Assembly: GCA_046046455.1 (NCBI GenBank)
Contig: JBJOJS010000066.1
Location: 1 to 64,000 of the forward strand
DNA length: 64,000 nt
Direction of reading: 5' to 3'
From: Mxb001 sp046046455
GTDB taxonomy: Bacteria; Actinomycetota; Actinomycetes; S36-B12
Position numbers and translations under genes: made by a program. Under the pieces are notes generated by a model. The model saw only the letters and a program-made list of their open reading frames with translations, had not been told where the DNA came from and searched no databases. This document shows, in pieces, positions 61,080 to 64,000 of this stretch (positions within the stretch are counted from its first letter, which is position 1; every line of letters begins with the position of its first letter).

Positions 61080-62594
61080 TCACGCCTCCCCACCGCGACG
61101 TACCAGCCCGATCGCGTCCGGGAGCGCAGCGATGATGTCGGGTGCCGTGACCGGACGGCCACCGTGGGCCGCAAGCCTCCCCGCCAGGCCGTGAAGGCCC
61201 ACCGCTGCCGCAGCCGTGAGCGCTGCAGCATCGTCGTCCACGCCGCCGCGTGCCGCCGCGCCTGCGAGCAGGGCGCCCATCAGTCCGGCGAGTACATCCC
61301 CGCTCCCTGCCGTGCCCAGGTCGGGAGTCCCCCAGGTGTCCACGTACGCCGTACCCGATGGCGAGGCGATGACGGTGCCCGGGCCCTTGAGCACGACGAC
61401 GGCGCCCAACTCGCGCGCTGCGGTCCGCGCACTGCCGAGTCGATCCTCAGCGGATCCCTCGCCGAGTGAGTAGCCCAGGCCGGCAAACTCGCCCACGTGC
61501 GGGGTGAGCACCGTCGGGTGTCGCCGCGCCCCCAGAGAGGCGGCCACGGGTGCCTCACGGAGCATGCGCAGCGCATCGGCATCGACCACGACGGGAGCAT
61601 CGACCGCGAGGACATCGCACAGCACCTGACGCCCCCCCGCATCGATGCCAAGGCCGGGTCCCACGACCCACGCATTCGCCCGCGTCACAGCGGCGGGGGC
61701 GGTGGACGCGACAACGACGTCCCAGAACTCGTCGACCAGGGCCTGGGCAAGGCCATCTCCCCGGTCGAGCACATGCACCATGCCGACATTGCCGTGGCGA
61801 GCGGCACCCGTCGCCATGAACGCCGCGCCGCGATAGCGGGGACTGCCGGCGGCAATGCCCACGAGTCCCCGGGAGTACTTGTAGTCCTCCGCACCGGGCT
61901 CGGGCACGGCCTCCAGCAGATCGGTCGCGTCGAGCGCACCGAGGTCCGCCGTGGGCAGGGCGTCGTCACATCCGACGTCGACGAGGAGCACCGCCCCGGC
62001 GCGGTCGCGCCCGGGCGAGAGGACGAGTCCGGGCTTCAGGCATCCGAAGGTCACCGTGGCATCGGCATCGACCACCGCCGCGGCATTCGCGACAGCACCG
62101 GTGTCCGCGTCGACGCCGGAGGGGATGTCCACGGCGACGACGAGCGCACCCGACTCGCGAGCAAGTTGCGCGCACGTCGCGGCTTCAGGGCGCAAGGGAC
62201 CGCGTCCGCCGATGCCGACGATGCCGTCGAGCACGAGATCGGCCGACCTGAGGGCGAGCTCGGCGTCCTCAAGGCCTCCGGTTGTGCCACCCGCTGCAAG
62301 GAGAGCCTCCAGGCCGCTTGCATGCGTCCGCTCACCCAGGAGGACCGCGACGACGCGCGCACCTCGTCGCGCGAGGAGCGCACCCGCGTACAGCGCGTCC
62401 CCACCGTTGTTGCCACTGCCGACAAGCAGGGCCACGCGTGCACCCGAGAGACGCAGATCGAGGTCGCGCATGAGCGAGGCGCAGGCAGCGGCGAGACCGG
62501 TCGCGGCGCGCTCCATGAGCACACCCTCGGGGAGTCCCGCCATGACGGCCTCCTCGGCCGCGCGCACGGCCGCCACGTCGTAGACGGGCCTCAT
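61080..62594 (-). CDS. nnr: Bifunctional NAD(P)H-hydrate epimerase/ADP-dependent dehydratase
   Basis: Repairs hydrated NAD(P)H (504 aa). The N-terminal YjeF epimerase domain (about 1-210) has VGSGNNGGDALYAGALL and VDIPSGVDADTG; the C-terminal YjeF/ribokinase-like dehydratase has TPHVGEFAGLGY, VLKGPGTVI and the catalytic GSGDVLAGLMGALLAG. Fusion of both is the usual bacterial form. It starts 14 nt after the glmS stop. Clustering with alr is conserved. Confidence 0.95.
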   Translation of the reverse strand: MRPVYDVAAVRAAEEAVMAGLPEGVLMERAATGLAAACASLMRDLDLRLSGARVALLVGSGNNGGDALYAGALLARRGARVVAVLLGERTHASGLEALLAAGGTTGGLEDAELALRSADLVLDGIVGIGGRGPLRPEAATCAQLARESGALVVAVDIPSGVDADTGAVANAAAVVDADATVTFGCLKPGLVLSPGRDRAGAVLLVDVGCDDALPTADLGALDATDLLEAVPEPGAEDYKYSRGLVGIAAGSPRYRGAAFMATGAARHGNVGMVHVLDRGDGLAQALVDEFWDVVVASTAPAAVTRANAWVVGPGLGIDAGGRQVLCDVLAVDAPVVVDADALRMLREAPVAASLGARRHPTVLTPHVGEFAGLGYSLGEGSAEDRLGSARTAARELGAVVVLKGPGTVIASPSGTAYVDTWGTPDLGTAGSGDVLAGLMGALLAGAAARGGVDDDAAALTAAAAVGLHGLAGRLAAHGGRPVTAPDIIAALPDAIGLVRRGGEA

Positions 62595-62610
62595 GTCACT
62601 CTGCCCGTCC

Positions 62611-64000
62611 CTACTCGACGGTGACGGACTTGGCGAGATTGCGCGGCTGATCCACGTCGTGTCCCTTGACCGTGGCCATGGCGCAGGCGAAGACCTGCAG
62701 GGGCACCGTGGACACGAGGGGCTGCATCAGTGTGGGCACCTCGGGGACGCGGAAGATCACATCGGCGTACGGAGTGACCGACTCGTCCCCCTCCTCCGCG
62801 ATGACGATCGTGCGAGCACCGCGGGCCCGCACCTCTTGGATGTTGGAGATGATCTTGTCGTGCAGGGTGGCGCGTCCCCTCGGTGACGGCACGATGCACA
62901 CGACCGGGACGCCGGCCTCGATGAGGGCGATCGGCCCGTGCTTCAACTCGCCGGCGGCGAACCCTTCCGCGTGCATGTAGGCGAGCTCCTTGAGCTTGAG
63001 CGCACCCTCGAGAGCCACGGGGTAGCCCACGTGACGGCCAATGAAGAGGACCGAGGTGGCGTCGACGAGTTCGCGCGCGAGAGCCTGCACGCCTTCACTG
63101 GTGTCGAGCACGAGGTCGATTGCCTGGGGCATGTCGCTCAGGTCGGTCAGAACGCTGCGGATCTCATCACCGAACATGTTGCCGCGCACCTGTGCGAGAT
63201 ACAGGCCGACAAGGTAGGCGGCCACGATCTGCGTGAGGAAGGCCTTGGTCGAGGCGACGGCGATCTCGGGGCCCGCATAGGTGTAGAGCACCGCATCGGA
63301 CTCGCGCGGGATGGTCGAGCCGACGGTGTTGCAGATCGCCAGCGACTTGGATCCCTGCTCGCGTGCGTAACGAAGCGCCATGAGGGTGTCCATCGTCTCG
63401 CCGGACTGGGAGATGGCGATAGTGAGCGTGCGCCCATCGACGATCGGGTCGCGGTAGCGGAACTCGCTCGCGAGCTCGACATCGACCGGGATCCGGGTCC
63501 AGTGCTCGATGGCGTATTTCGCCACCAGCCCCGCGTGGTACGCCGTACCGCAGGCGACGACGACGATTTTGTCGATCTCGCGGAGCTCCGCGTCCGTGAG
63601 GCGCATCTCATCGAGGTGCAGCCGGCCATCTCGACTCACACGTCCGCGCAGGGAATCCGCCACGGCCTTGGGCTGCTCGGCGATCTCCTTGAGCATGAAG
63701 AGGTCGTAGCCGCCCTTCTCGGCGGCGGCCGCATCCCAGGTGACCGTAAACGGCTTGGCTTCCACCACCTGACCGTCGAAATCCGTGATGACGACGGCAT
63801 CGCGCGAGATCTGCACGACCTGGTCCTGCCCGAGTTCGAGCGCCTCACGCGTGTGGGAGACGAAGGCAGCGACATCGGAGGCGAGGAAGTTCTCTCCCTG
63901 CCCGAGTCCGACGACGAGCGGCGAGTTGCGGCGCGCGGCCACGACGACGTCGACATCGTCGGCGACCACGGCAACCAGGGTGAAGGCGCCTTCAAGTTGC
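62611..64000 (-). CDS. glmS: Glutamine-fructose-6-phosphate aminotransferase, N-terminus off right edge
   Basis: Makes glucosamine-6-phosphate for wall and N-acetylglucosamine synthesis. About 462 C-terminal residues are in the window: the end of the glutaminase domain (EGAFTLVAVVAD, NSPLVVGLG), then two SIS domains (ACGTAYHAGLVAKYAIE, ISQSGETMDTLMALRYA, GRHVGYPVALEGALKLKELAYMHAEGF) and the C-terminal DQPRNLAKSVTVE. The frame stays open to base 64000; the N-terminal nucleophile Cys lies outside. Confidence 0.97.
   Translation of the reverse strand, partial: QLEGAFTLVAVVADDVDVVVAARRNSPLVVGLGQGENFLASDVAAFVSHTREALELGQDQVVQISRDAVVITDFDGQVVEAKPFTVTWDAAAAEKGGYDLFMLKEIAEQPKAVADSLRGRVSRDGRLHLDEMRLTDAELREIDKIVVVACGTAYHAGLVAKYAIEHWTRIPVDVELASEFRYRDPIVDGRTLTIAISQSGETMDTLMALRYAREQGSKSLAICNTVGSTIPRESDAVLYTYAGPEIAVASTKAFLTQIVAAYLVGLYLAQVRGNMFGDEIRSVLTDLSDMPQAIDLVLDTSEGVQALARELVDATSVLFIGRHVGYPVALEGALKLKELAYMHAEGFAAGELKHGPIALIEAGVPVVCIVPSPRGRATLHDKIISNIQEVRARGARTIVIAEEGDESVTPYADVIFRVPEVPTLMQPLVSTVPLQVFACAMATVKGHDVDQPRNLAKSVTVE

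Overview
The window is chromosomal DNA from a high-GC actinobacterium (Actinomycetota). The reasons are a WhiB3/WhiD-type Wbl protein, a GroEL with a His-rich tail, DUF3017 beside folD, a PerM/DUF6350 protein beside purN, GuaB3 beside GuaB, and gene orders that match Mycobacterium and Streptomyces: pcrA, M23 peptidase, sucCD, perM, purN, purH, and guaA, choD-like, guaB3, guaB, whiB3, groEL/groES, tsaD, rimI, tsaB, tsaE, alr, nnr, glmS. I saw no tRNA, rRNA, IS element, prophage, integrase or CRISPR array. Coding is dense. The longest gene-free stretches are about 170-200 bp (27646-27846, 49764-49951, 31611-31791, 47104-47276), and each lies between divergent genes.

Layout. 1-5.6 kb: mtnA (cut by the left edge), a methylmalonyl-CoA mutase large subunit, and divergent sdhCDAB. 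5.6-15.1 kb: a D,D-carboxypeptidase, a 2H phosphoesterase, trpS, a CNNM/CBS membrane protein, exodeoxyribonuclease III, icd, mdh, DUF3017, folD and a YdcZ-type exporter. 15.1-25.7 kb: purH, purN, an RDD protein, a PerM-like protein, sucD, sucC, the B12-binding small subunit of the mutase, a lipase-like hydrolase, an M23 peptidase and pcrA. 25.7-31.6 kb: a secreted peptidoglycan-hydrolase-like protein, a PIG-L deacetylase, guaA and two DUF4190 proteins. 31.8-35.5 kb: an S-L-M molybdenum hydroxylase operon of form II CO-dehydrogenase type. 35.6-45.3 kb: a lipoprotein, an MFS transporter, a ChoD-like GMC oxidoreductase, a succinate-semialdehyde dehydrogenase, glpD, guaB3 and guaB. 45.3-51.2 kb: a helical-repeat protein, a CarH-like MerR/B12 regulator, whiB3, groEL, groES and a methyltransferase. 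51.2-64 kb: a homocysteine methyltransferase, a NodB deacetylase, the t6A genes (tsaD, rimI, tsaB, tsaE), two beta-lactamase-fold proteins, a GNAT protein, an alpha/beta hydrolase, alr, nnr and glmS (cut by the right edge).

Functional links. Icd, SucCD, Sdh and Mdh supply much of the TCA cycle. The split mutase feeds succinyl-CoA into it: its small subunit sits directly upstream of sucCD and its large subunit is divergent from sdh. Purine synthesis (purN, purH, guaB, guaA) and wall biology (alr, glmS, D,D-carboxypeptidase, M23, ARB-like protein, NodB) recur through the window.

The strongest unexpected signals are these. (1) Sixteen genes have a TANNNT box ending exactly 6 nt before an ATG/GTG, so leaderless initiation appears to be a main mode and it also fixes several start codons. 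(2) A CarH-like regulator keeps the full Wx9EH...ExH cobalamin photosensor signature at the right spacing. (3) A class A beta-lactamase-fold protein has Cys in place of the catalytic Ser. (4) Three genes carry small duplications of their own 3' end, stop codon included, just before a terminator hairpin. (5) There is a perfect CRP/GlxR palindrome followed by 9-bp tandem half-sites upstream of the M23 peptidase. I did not find one wholly novel multi-gene system.
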